A stretch of DNA of 64,000 nucleotides from an uncultured Sphingomonadaceae bacterium (GTDB taxonomy: Bacteria > Pseudomonadota > Alphaproteobacteria > Sphingomonadales > Sphingomonadaceae), in the NCBI GenBank assembly GCA_947495985.1, contig CANMBD010000001.1, forward strand, positions 372,001 through 436,000, written 5' to 3'. Below, piece after piece: positions 56,942 to 64,000 of this stretch; the stretch's first letter is position 1, and each line of letters starts with the position of its first letter. The notes beneath the pieces were generated by a model, which ran no database searches, was not told where the DNA came from, and saw only the letters and a program-made list of their open reading frames with translations. The translations under genes were made by a program, and so were the position numbers.

Positions 56942-58072
56942 TCAGATCGGCCCGTCGGGTTTTTCAATGGTTATGAAGTCCCTGATCTCTACTGAGCTGG
57001 GACCAAGAGTTATGGGGTTCTTCACACCTGGCAAGACGCAGATGTCGAACAGCTCTGTAATCGCGCCGTCGAAACGCAACCATTGGGTAACATCGCCGCT
57101 GCCCAAGGATGTTATTTGAATGCCGCACCATGGGTCAGCGCCCTTTTCTTTCATCCTGTTGTCGAGCTCCAGGCCTTCGAAACGTTCATGGCGTGGCTTG
57201 GATAATGTCACAAAGGCATGCTCATTGTGAAATGCCAGCCCTCTCAAAAAACCGGGGAAGAAAGCAAAGGGTGTGAAGCTGTTATCGGCGGGATCTAGCC
57301 ACCCCAGTTCACCCGTGCCTGAGTTTAACAGCCAGACCTTGCCATCATATACGCGCGGGCTATGCGGCATGGACAGTCCATCGGTCAGGATTTTGTTGCT
57401 GTCCACATCGATCACAACTCCGCCATCATGCCGGCGATCGCGCCAGCCATCAATCACATCGGATTGGCAAACAGCGCTCACATATTTGGGCTCGCCTTCG
57501 ACCATCGCCAATCCGTTGAGATGGCAGCGGTCCTCTGGCACCAGTTTGGAGATAAAATCCGGCTTCCAAATCGGTTTGAAACTGTGTGTTACGCTGGGTT
57601 CGCACAAGCAGCTATGACGCGTGTTCACGAAGATAATATGACCGTTTTTGCGGATACCGATTTCGTGAATATCAACATTGCCCGTGGTCTGCATGTTCCG
57701 CGGAACATAGACTTTATCATGTGCATTGTTTGCCAACTGATCGGGTGTCAGCACATTTTCCATGCGAACCACCTGGGTCAACGTTCCCAGATAAATGCGA
57801 TCCGCGTCACCGGTTAGACCCATGGCCTGGGGGTAGAGGGCTTCATGCAACGCCAGCATGCCATCTGCCCCGTGACCGACCAGATAAAGCCGACCGGTCT
57901 GGTAAGAGGTAAAACCTATCGAGATATTATTGGCCGCCAGAAATCCGGCCAGACCCTGTGAGAAACTAATGTCAATCTTGCCTACTTCTTCTGCCGGTGT
58001 GGGGGGTGCCTGGGTCGGTTTGTTGGTGGTGGCTGGTTCTACGGTTTTTGTATCACTCACGCCAAGCCCCAT
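56942..58072 (-). CDS. TIGR03032-family (DUF4915) beta-propeller-like protein
   Basis: 376 residues. A Thr/Pro-rich N-terminal tail (to about 30) precedes a domain with SFSQGLAGFLAANNISIGFTSYQTGRLYLVG, DIHEIGI ... HIIFVNTRHSCLC, and PHSPRVYDGKVWLLNSGTGEL. These are the TIGR03032 hallmarks; the fold is propeller-like and the function unknown. In other bacteria members occur near tetratricopeptide or sulfotransferase genes, not seen here. Confidence 0.82.
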   Translation of the reverse strand: MGLGVSDTKTVEPATTNKPTQAPPTPAEEVGKIDISFSQGLAGFLAANNISIGFTSYQTGRLYLVGHGADGMLALHEALYPQAMGLTGDADRIYLGTLTQVVRMENVLTPDQLANNAHDKVYVPRNMQTTGNVDIHEIGIRKNGHIIFVNTRHSCLCEPSVTHSFKPIWKPDFISKLVPEDRCHLNGLAMVEGEPKYVSAVCQSDVIDGWRDRRHDGGVVIDVDSNKILTDGLSMPHSPRVYDGKVWLLNSGTGELGWLDPADNSFTPFAFFPGFLRGLAFHNEHAFVTLSKPRHERFEGLELDNRMKEKGADPWCGIQITSLGSGDVTQWLRFDGAITELFDICVLPGVKNPITLGPSSVEIRDFITIEKPDGPI

Positions 58073-58221
58073 CCCAAATCACTTTCAGTTGGAACAGTGG
58101 TTAGGCAATAGCCCCTGATTGGCAAGCCAAATTTCACTTCCTAACCGTGTGCAGAGGACAGAGAGTCCGGCGGCTGCCTTATCCCGAAAGTGGAGCTGGA
58201 ACGCGTCGGATGGTCGCACTA

Positions 58222-59334
58222 TCAATCGATATTTTCCCACCACTTTTCGTTCACATAGAGTTGATCTGCCTCAACCACTTCACCAATTGTTGGTGTCAAT
58301 ATTTCAACTTTCTGTTTGGTGGCAGCTTCCAAGGCGCGGTCGATCGGCTCATCCCAATCATGAAGAGCCAGATTAAATGTCATCCAATGCACCGGAAGAA
58401 GTCGTTTGCCACCCACATCTAAATGGACCTGAATAGCCTCTTCTGGCGTCATATGAATATCTCTCCACGACTGACCGGGGCCGTAAGCGCCCACTTTTAC
58501 AATATTCAAATCAAATGGACCCAACCGCTTTCCTATTTGGGCGAACAGTTTGGAATACCCACTATCACCGCTGTAGAAAACTTTGTGAGTTCCTCCAGAA
58601 ATTGCCCAAGAACTCCAATGCGTCTCTTTGTTGTCCAGCAGCCCGCGACTTGAATAATGTCTATTGGGCGTGGCAATTATTGTCAGTTCACCGATATTGG
58701 CACTTTGCCACCAGTCCATTTCCACCACTTGGGTCGCTGGAATGTCCCAGTCTTCAAGATATTGTCCTACCCCCAGCGGAACAAAAAATTTCGTACCTTG
58801 AGCCGCCAAATGCCGGACCGTCGCTTCATCCAGATGATCATAGTGATTGTGGGAAATTACCACTGCATCAATACCGGTCAGTTGTTCCAGCTCAAGCGGG
58901 GCTTTGTGCGTTCGTTTGGGCCCGACAAACTGGAAAGGTGACACTCGTTGCGACAGCACCGGGTCGGTCAAAATGCGATAACCATCAATTTCCACCAATA
59001 CGCTGGCATGCCCAAGCCAAATAGATCGGAGACCCGGTCGAGGACTATTTTGCAAATCGCTGGCATCTATAGGGGTTATCGGAACGGAACCTCCCGGTTC
59101 TCGCTGCTGCTCGCCAAAAAACTGTTCCTCAAGGAAATCCATGCCAAGCTCGTTTTCGGCCTGACCTTCTTCATTCACAAAGGCACCATCGACATAGTGC
59201 TCGGAATTTTGAAGTCTGCTTTTTCGTTCTTTTGAAATATCGGTGTGAAGATACCATGCCAATATTCCAACAAAGGCCGCGATACCAAGAAGCAAGAATG
59301 CAATCCATTTTAGAACATTGAGCAACTTTTTCAT
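58222..59334 (-). CDS. Membrane-anchored metallo-beta-lactamase-fold hydrolase (NAPE-PLD-like)
   Basis: 370 residues. One N-terminal anchor (LKWIAFLLLGIAAFVGILAW) is followed by a metallo-beta-lactamase domain with WLGHASVLVEIDGYRILTDP, the zinc motif SHNHYDHLD and FYSGDSGYSKLF. This matches the NAPE-PLD/UlaG-like branch, which cleaves phosphodiesters such as N-acyl phosphatidylethanolamine. The exact substrate is unknown. Confidence 0.82.
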   Translation of the reverse strand: MKKLLNVLKWIAFLLLGIAAFVGILAWYLHTDISKERKSRLQNSEHYVDGAFVNEEGQAENELGMDFLEEQFFGEQQREPGGSVPITPIDASDLQNSPRPGLRSIWLGHASVLVEIDGYRILTDPVLSQRVSPFQFVGPKRTHKAPLELEQLTGIDAVVISHNHYDHLDEATVRHLAAQGTKFFVPLGVGQYLEDWDIPATQVVEMDWWQSANIGELTIIATPNRHYSSRGLLDNKETHWSSWAISGGTHKVFYSGDSGYSKLFAQIGKRLGPFDLNIVKVGAYGPGQSWRDIHMTPEEAIQVHLDVGGKRLLPVHWMTFNLALHDWDEPIDRALEAATKQKVEILTPTIGEVVEADQLYVNEKWWENID

Positions 59335-59659
59335 TTTCGGTTTCCCGCTCCCACCTCATCCTGCGTTATTCAGGCAAGATTTAGTGTTTCTAGCACGGTG
59401 ATCACTATCTCCAAATGCCGATGTTCCCTTTTGCGGCCCGGAGCAAATTTCCGAAAACAAACTGCTGCGGTGTCCCTGCCAGACACAAATTCCCACAATT
59501 TTTCTGTTCTACAAGACCGCTTTTGTGCGACCATGGCTTATGCCTGTTGCATGCCAATGTGATTCCCGAGTTCCATTCATCATCGAGATCGCTCGACTCA
59601 ATCGAATTTCAGCCCCATATCGCGTATAATTGTCTCCTTTCTGTGTGGAGTAACCTGCA
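59335..59659 (+). other. Intergenic stretch with a candidate promoter for the GST operon
   Basis: No gene seen in 325 bp. A perfect -10 hexamer TATAAT lies at 59625-59630, 29 bp before the GST start, but the -35 (TCGAAT at 59602) is weak. A small inverted repeat TCGAG-ATCG-CTCGA (59583-59596) lies just upstream and could be an activator site. Confidence 0.4.
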
Positions 59660-60349
59660 ATGATCGACCTTTATTTTGCTCCCACGCCCAATGGCTGGAA
59701 AACCAGTGTGATGCTGGAGGAATGTGGGCTCGATTATAATGTCAAATGGGTGAATATTGGCGCTGGCGAGCAGTTTGAACCGGAGTTTCTGGCAATCAGC
59801 CCCAATAACCGGATACCGGCGATAGTCGATCATGATCCGATCGAAGGCGATGAACCGGTCAGTGTTTTCGAGACGGGGGCGATTCTGCTCTATCTGGCGA
59901 ACAAGGCGGAGAAATTCCTGCCTGCTGATCTGCACGGCCAGATTGCTGCAACCGAATGGTTGATGTGGCAGATGGGTGGGCTCGGCCCAATGATGGGACA
60001 GCACGGACATTTCAAACTCTACGCACCGGATCGTATTGCCTATGCCACCGAGCGCTATCGTAACGAGGTATTGCGATTGTTCGGGGTTATGGACCGACGG
60101 CTTGGCGATCATGATTATCTGGCGGGAGAGGATTACAGTATCGCCGACATGGCCTGTTTCCCGTGGGTGCAGACCTATAAGCGGCAGGAAATTGATCTGG
60201 CGGATTTCGCCAATGTGAAGCGCTGGTACAAGATATTAAAGCAACGCGAAGGGCTGCGGCGCGGCATGGCACTGGGGCGTGACAAGATTAATCGTAATCC
60301 TCAAGATGATGCCGAGGTGCGCAAGACGCTGTTCGGAATAAAGGAATGA
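59660..60349 (+). CDS. Glutathione S-transferase family protein (YfcG/Ure2-like)
   Basis: 229 residues. The thioredoxin domain begins IDLYFAPTPNGWKTSVMLEECGLDY, with NG in place of the usual Ser/Cys pair; SPNNRIPAIVDHDP and the ESGAI-like ETGAILLYLA follow. The helical domain has DYSIADMACFPWVQTY. This is the Ure2/YfcG-type (disulfide-bond oxidoreductase) branch. ATGA-type overlap with the isomerase gene downstream. Confidence 0.87.
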   Translation: MIDLYFAPTPNGWKTSVMLEECGLDYNVKWVNIGAGEQFEPEFLAISPNNRIPAIVDHDPIEGDEPVSVFETGAILLYLANKAEKFLPADLHGQIAATEWLMWQMGGLGPMMGQHGHFKLYAPDRIAYATERYRNEVLRLFGVMDRRLGDHDYLAGEDYSIADMACFPWVQTYKRQEIDLADFANVKRWYKILKQREGLRRGMALGRDKINRNPQDDAEVRKTLFGIKE

Positions 60350-60981
60350 GCATGACCACCAAAGTTGAATTCTACTTCGATCTTTCGTCTCCGTGGACCT
60401 GCCTGGCCTTCCACAACGTCCAGCCTATTATTTCAGAAACCGGTGCAGAAATTATCTGGAAACCGTTTCTTGTGGGCGGTGTGTTTAATGCCGTGAACCA
60501 GAGCGTTTATGCCGCGCGCGAAAATGCTGATAATCCGAAATTTGTGCACAGCTTTCGGGTGATGAAAGACTGGGCTGCGCTGGCCGGAGTGACGATGAAT
60601 TTCCCGAGCGCGCATCATCCGGTGAAATCCGTGCACGCGATGCGCGCCTGTTGCGCGCTGGAAGACGATCAGGCTGCGCTGCACAAATTCGCGACCGCGG
60701 CTTTCAATGCTTATTATACCGATCAGCGCAATCTGGATGACCCGGCGGTATTGGCGGCAATTGCCAATGAAATCGGTATGGACGGTGAGGCGCTGGTTGC
60801 GCGGACGCAGGAACAGGCGGTGAAGGACAGGTTGCGCGCCAATACCGAGGAAGCGATTGCCCGCGGCGCCTATGGCTCGCCCAGCATTTTTGTACCCTAT
60901 CAAGGCGGCGAGCGGATGTATTTTGGCAATGACCAGTTGCCGTTGGTTAACCGAGCGATTAAACTCGCAGCTGATAACTAA
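60346..60981 (+). CDS. 2-hydroxychromene-2-carboxylate isomerase / kappa-GST-like
   Basis: 211 residues beginning KVEFYFDLSSPWTCLAF, with the glutathione-activating Ser in LSSP, and ending GAYGSPSIFVPYQGGERMYFGND. A second ATG lies at 60352. It is coupled to the GST gene and 27 bp before an enoyl-CoA hydratase gene, so the three form one operon for glutathione-linked catabolism of an aromatic or acyl-CoA substrate. The actual substrate is unknown. Confidence 0.83.
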   Translation: MSMTTKVEFYFDLSSPWTCLAFHNVQPIISETGAEIIWKPFLVGGVFNAVNQSVYAARENADNPKFVHSFRVMKDWAALAGVTMNFPSAHHPVKSVHAMRACCALEDDQAALHKFATAAFNAYYTDQRNLDDPAVLAAIANEIGMDGEALVARTQEQAVKDRLRANTEEAIARGAYGSPSIFVPYQGGERMYFGNDQLPLVNRAIKLAADN

Positions 60982-61008
60982 ACGAATCCATTATACCGGA
61001 GCCTAACC

Positions 61009-61791
61009 ATGTCAGAACGCGTCACTATCTCGGTTGAAAATCATATTGCTGATGTCCGGTTTAACCGGCCGGATAAAATGAACGCGCTCGACCCGGAGCA
61101 GATTGACGCGATCATCGATGCGACCGACAAGCTCGCCGAGATGAAGGATGTGCGGGCGATCGTACTGTCCGGCAACGGCAAGGGATTTTGTGCCGGGCTG
61201 GACATGGCGAGCTTTACGCAATCGAGCACGACCGGCAGCCTGGTCGATCGTAGCTATGGCAACGCAAATAAATATCAGCATGTCGTGTTGCAATGGCGGA
61301 GGCTGCCCGCACCAGTGATCGTGGCCATCCATGGCGCATGTGTCGGCGGAGGCCTGCAATTTGCCTCGGCAGGGGACGTGAGGATTGCGGCGCCTGACTC
61401 GAAATTATCGATCATGGAAATGCGCTGGGGACTGATCCCGGATATGGGCAGCTATACGACTTGGCGGAGTTTTGTGCGCGATGATATCTTGCGTGAACTG
61501 ACCTACACCAACCGCATTTTCTCTGGCGAAGAAGGCAAGGAATTGGGCTTTGTCTCACACCTTGCAGATGATCCCCATGCCAAGGCGATGGAACTGGCGG
61601 CGGAAATCGCCGGCAAGAACCCGGATGCTATCAAGGCCGCCAAGCGGTTGATGAACAAGCTGCCGGATATGAATGAAGACGAGATTCTGATGATGGAAAG
61701 CGTCGAGCAGGACAAGGTGAGCAGGGCGCCCAATCAGAAAGAAGCTGTCATGGCCTTCATGCAGAAACGCGCGGCCAACTTTAACGACTAG
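61009..61791 (+). CDS. Enoyl-CoA hydratase/isomerase family protein
   Basis: 260 residues, crotonase fold. VRFNRPDKMNALDPEQ, SGNGKGFCAGLDMASFTQ and HGACVGGGLQFASAGDVRIAA mark the oxyanion hole; MRWGLIPDMG supplies the second acid region. Third gene of the GST-isomerase operon. It converges on the thioesterase gene (3 bp gap). Confidence 0.88.
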   Translation: MSERVTISVENHIADVRFNRPDKMNALDPEQIDAIIDATDKLAEMKDVRAIVLSGNGKGFCAGLDMASFTQSSTTGSLVDRSYGNANKYQHVVLQWRRLPAPVIVAIHGACVGGGLQFASAGDVRIAAPDSKLSIMEMRWGLIPDMGSYTTWRSFVRDDILRELTYTNRIFSGEEGKELGFVSHLADDPHAKAMELAAEIAGKNPDAIKAAKRLMNKLPDMNEDEILMMESVEQDKVSRAPNQKEAVMAFMQKRAANFND

Positions 61792-61794
61792 CGC

Positions 61795-62229
61795 CTAGCC
61801 GCGCTTTACCATCTGCGCTTCGAGCACCGCCCGGAATTCGCCGTCTATCACCTTGGCTCCTTGCGGGTTGGTCAACACCAATGTCGTGGTGCAGGTGGCG
61901 ACGCACAGGTCCTTCTGGAACGCGGCCGATAATATATCCCAGGATGAATTGCCAATCCGGCCAATACCGCTGCAAATCTCTGCATCCTCCGGAAAATGGG
62001 CTTCCCGCAAATAGTTGATCTGCACTGCCGCAATCAGCCAGCGGTCTCCTTCCGCCCGGTTTTCCATGCCCATGGAGCGGTTGAAACGGACCCGGCCATT
62101 TTCAAACAGGTCGGCCATCGCAACATTATTGATATGGCCGAGCAAATCCATGTCACCAAAGCGCGTCTGGGTGACATTGGAAAAGGGATAGCTAGCCTTT
62201 GACAGCTGCCAGGGTTCCGGCTTGGACAT
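61795..62229 (-). CDS. 4-hydroxybenzoyl-CoA thioesterase-like hotdog protein
   Basis: 144 residues. The catalytic loop TRFGDMDLLGHINNVAMADLFENGRVRF, with Asp and the following Gly-His-Asn-Asn, is typical of YbgC/4HBT acyl-CoA thioesterases. Substrate unknown. The upstream MFS gene ends 28 bp away on the same strand, so they may share a transcript. Confidence 0.85.
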   Translation of the reverse strand: MSKPEPWQLSKASYPFSNVTQTRFGDMDLLGHINNVAMADLFENGRVRFNRSMGMENRAEGDRWLIAAVQINYLREAHFPEDAEICSGIGRIGNSSWDILSAAFQKDLCVATCTTTLVLTNPQGAKVIDGEFRAVLEAQMVKRG

Positions 62230-62257
62230 AGGGTGCTCTTTGAAATAGTGAGAGAGA

Positions 62258-63685
62258 TTAGCTCATTTTTGCCAGCAGGTCTTTCTGCAGATGCTTGCAA
62301 AGCCATAGATAGGCAAGGCCGGACAGGCCATAGATCATAGCTGTGAAGCGCAATGCATCACGCACCCCTTCGCCCGTGACCTGACGACATGCTTCCAGAA
62401 CGGCCTGGCTACCCGCGGCCAATATGTCCGCATCGGTACCCTTGCAAAGTTCCAATGTCATCTGGCTACCTAAGGCGGCATTGCTACTGACATAGGATGC
62501 TGACAAATAGTCGCTTATCGCACCAACAAACAGAGGACCAAGCCCATATCCGATCAGGTTGACCACGAATAGTAATATGGCGATTGCTGTCGCTCTTGCT
62601 TTCACATCGACGACACCTTGCGCAATCGTATATTGTGAACCCAGATAAGTATAGTGCAGGAATGCCGCAACGATGAGCATCACCAAAGCGGTGGCCTGAC
62701 TGTCTGTTGAAAAGCCAATCCAATATAGTGGAAGCGATATAATAAGAGACCATCCCGGAACCCAGGCCACAGAGTTAACATAGCGACCACTCAGCTTCTC
62801 GATAGCATATCCTCCTCCGAAGGTTCCGGCCGCCGCTGCGAGCGACACGGGAAGAACCAGTTGAAGGGCGGCATCGGCAATGCTCAATTCATGTACACGA
62901 ACAAAGAACGAAACCTGGAAACTGGAAACCCCATAGCCAACAAAAGCGACGATCGTCGCCGCCAAGGCGTTGATCCAATAGCTGCGGTTTCCGCTCAGTC
63001 TTCTCAGCGTTTCGCCAAAGCCGAGCTTCTCAACCTGCGGTGTGCCGGGAGGGTCAGAATAGCCCCGCGGTGGCTCCTTGATCGTGAACAACACGATGAG
63101 GCCAATAAGAACGCCGGGCAGGCCTAATATTATAAACGCTTCGCGCCAGGAAAAAGCTTCTGCAATAGGCCCGCCAAAAGCAGCAGCCAATGCGCTGCCC
63201 AGCGTCACGCCCATTGCGTAGATCGCGAGTGCCCGTGCCCGGCTTCGCGGCGGAAAATAGTCTGCGATGATTGAATTGGCTGGCGGCGTGCAGCCCGCTT
63301 CACCGATTCCTACACCAATACGAAATACCAGTAATGCGATGAAGCTTCCTGCGAGCCCGCATAGCGCCGTCATGATTGACCAGAAGATGACACTGAATGC
63401 GATAATGCGAACGCGGTTATATTGTTCCGCAAACCGCGCGATAGGAATGCCGAAAAGCGTATAGGTCAGGGCAAAGCCAAAGCCCGAAAGCAAGCCGAAT
63501 TGCAAGTCAGAGAGTTGAAATTCCTGAATGATCGGTTCTGAAATAACACCAATCAAAGCGCGGTCGATAAAGTTGAGTGTATAAACAACGAGCAATGAAA
63601 ACAGAACGTAGTTGCGATATCCACTGGTACCAAATGCTTGTCCGGTGTTTGTGGTGGGCGAGCCCTGGGCCTGGGTTGCGCTCAT
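62258..63685 (-). CDS. MFS transporter, spinster-like
   Basis: 475 residues with 12 predicted helices. NFIDRALIGVISEPI (TM1), the G-x3-D-R-x-R-R-like loop GIPIARFAEQYNRVRI, and GIGEAGCTPPANSIIADYFPP (TM4) identify the spinster-like branch, common in sphingomonads and often next to aromatic degradation genes. The substrate is unknown. A helix-face insert near 420 (CKGTDADILAAGSQAVLEACRQV) has a possible cysteine pair. Confidence 0.88.
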   Translation of the reverse strand: MSATQAQGSPTTNTGQAFGTSGYRNYVLFSLLVVYTLNFIDRALIGVISEPIIQEFQLSDLQFGLLSGFGFALTYTLFGIPIARFAEQYNRVRIIAFSVIFWSIMTALCGLAGSFIALLVFRIGVGIGEAGCTPPANSIIADYFPPRSRARALAIYAMGVTLGSALAAAFGGPIAEAFSWREAFIILGLPGVLIGLIVLFTIKEPPRGYSDPPGTPQVEKLGFGETLRRLSGNRSYWINALAATIVAFVGYGVSSFQVSFFVRVHELSIADAALQLVLPVSLAAAAGTFGGGYAIEKLSGRYVNSVAWVPGWSLIISLPLYWIGFSTDSQATALVMLIVAAFLHYTYLGSQYTIAQGVVDVKARATAIAILLFVVNLIGYGLGPLFVGAISDYLSASYVSSNAALGSQMTLELCKGTDADILAAGSQAVLEACRQVTGEGVRDALRFTAMIYGLSGLAYLWLCKHLQKDLLAKMS

Positions 63686-63778
63686 ATCATCTCCTAAATC
63701 TGTTTTTGAGATGATGGCCTGATCCGTCTTGCAAGTCCAGCACGCATTGTCTGGTTTTTCAATAAATTGCTTTGAAAT

Positions 63779-63811
63779 ATGTTACATTATGTTACATCGA
63801 GATATATCTCG
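63779..63811. promoter_or_regulatory. Tandem repeat and palindrome between the MFS and NrfB-like genes
   Basis: ATGTTACAT occurs twice (63779-63787 and 63789-63797), 10 bp apart, and is followed immediately by the perfect 14 bp palindrome CGAGATATATCTCG (63798-63811). It lies in the 222 bp divergent region, about 100 bp upstream of both starts. Candidate binding sites for one or two regulators. Confidence 0.45.
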
Positions 63812-63907
63812 GTAGGCTCATTTCCGCAGGCAGCAGTTGCAGCATTGTTGTTTCGAGCGAGGAATTGGACTGGTAATATTGCCGAAACGACGGGGGCGTC
63901 GCAACAA

Positions 63908-64000
63908 ATGAATGATTATATTCTACCGGCCGTTGAGGTCGTGCAAAAGGAATTGCTTCTCTTCGCAAGCTTGTGTTTCATCATCGGATCCATTGACGAC
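63908..64000 (+). CDS. NrfB-like membrane glycosyltransferase, N-terminus only (3' end outside window)
   Basis: The first 31 codons (MNDYILPAVEVVQKE, then LLLFASLCFIIGSIDD) are open to the window edge. The hydrophobic helix followed by GSIDD resembles the start of sphingomonad glycosyl transferase family proteins related to phage N4 adsorption protein B, where the helix is followed by a DD motif. Only this fragment is visible, so the assignment is weak. The ATG has no clear ribosome-binding site. Confidence 0.4.
   Translation, partial: MNDYILPAVEVVQKELLLFASLCFIIGSIDD

Noticed and set aside
63612..63628. A third copy of the TetR operator (GATATCCACTGGTACC) near the MFS start
   Set aside because: Only one half matches, the dyad is broken (TGGTAC instead of TGGATA) and it lies inside the transporter's coding sequence without a -35 box.

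Overview
The window looks like a contiguous piece of a sphingomonad chromosome (Alphaproteobacteria, Sphingomonadales; a marine Sphingorhabdus/Parasphingorhabdus-type genome is my best guess). The reasons are a serine palmitoyltransferase whose four key residues line up with the Sphingomonas paucimobilis enzyme at a constant offset of 20, the surrounding ceramide genes, the bamB-der and queA/tgt/glnE/bcp runs, and an abundance of Rieske, P450, GST, enoyl-CoA hydratase and hydroxychromene-carboxylate isomerase genes. Almost every gene is intact, intergenic gaps are short, and I see no rRNA, tRNA, insertion sequence, phage gene or CRISPR array.

Left part (1-29.9 kb): mostly housekeeping. It holds bamB (partial), der, an Hpt phosphotransfer protein, bfr with the tiny bfd gene, a DUF418 membrane protein, nitroreductase, coq4, a Bor-like lipoprotein, an FAD oxidoreductase, purL, an SDR with an isomerase, a LysR regulator, xseB-ispA-coaD, cyclophilin, queA, tgt-glnE-bcp-DUF455, an M23 peptidase, erpA, xthA and two hydrolases. 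A stand-alone BufA1-like (DUF2282) four-cysteine lipoprotein sits between queA and tgt.

Middle part (about 30-43 kb): a sphingolipid locus spread over several short operons. It contains a GNAT-type bacterial ceramide synthase candidate, a desaturase, LptG and LptF, a DUF2141 protein followed by a lipid kinase and a Tam41-like nucleotidyltransferase, an acp-spt-enoyl-CoA-hydratase operon, and an obgE-proB-cerR-P450 run. Together these could make ceramide (Spt, ACP, CerS, CerR), modify the chain (desaturase, P450), build a phosphorylated head group (kinase plus nucleotidyltransferase) and export the product (LptFG). The acyl-ACP synthetase used in Caulobacter is not in the window. A Pycsar-effector-like membrane protein without a cyclase is embedded here.

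Right part (45-64 kb): accessory catabolism and regulation. A Rieske oxygenase is followed by a winged-helix protein and a LuxR solo. Next comes a self-contained TetR module (48.3-52.2 kb) bounded by two inward-facing promoters. Each promoter has a perfect TTGACA -35 box and the same palindrome TATCCANTGGATA, centred exactly 32 nt after the -35 box. One promoter drives a Tat-exported nitroreductase-like protein and an MddA/NnrU-type membrane methyltransferase. The other drives a hotdog thioesterase, the TetR regulator and an ABM-domain lipoprotein. After this come a cytoplasmic molybdopterin oxidoreductase, a methyltransferase, DUF2461, TIGR03032 and NAPE-PLD-like genes, a GST/isomerase/enoyl-CoA hydratase operon, an MFS transporter, and the first 31 codons of an NrfB-like membrane glycosyltransferase at the right edge.
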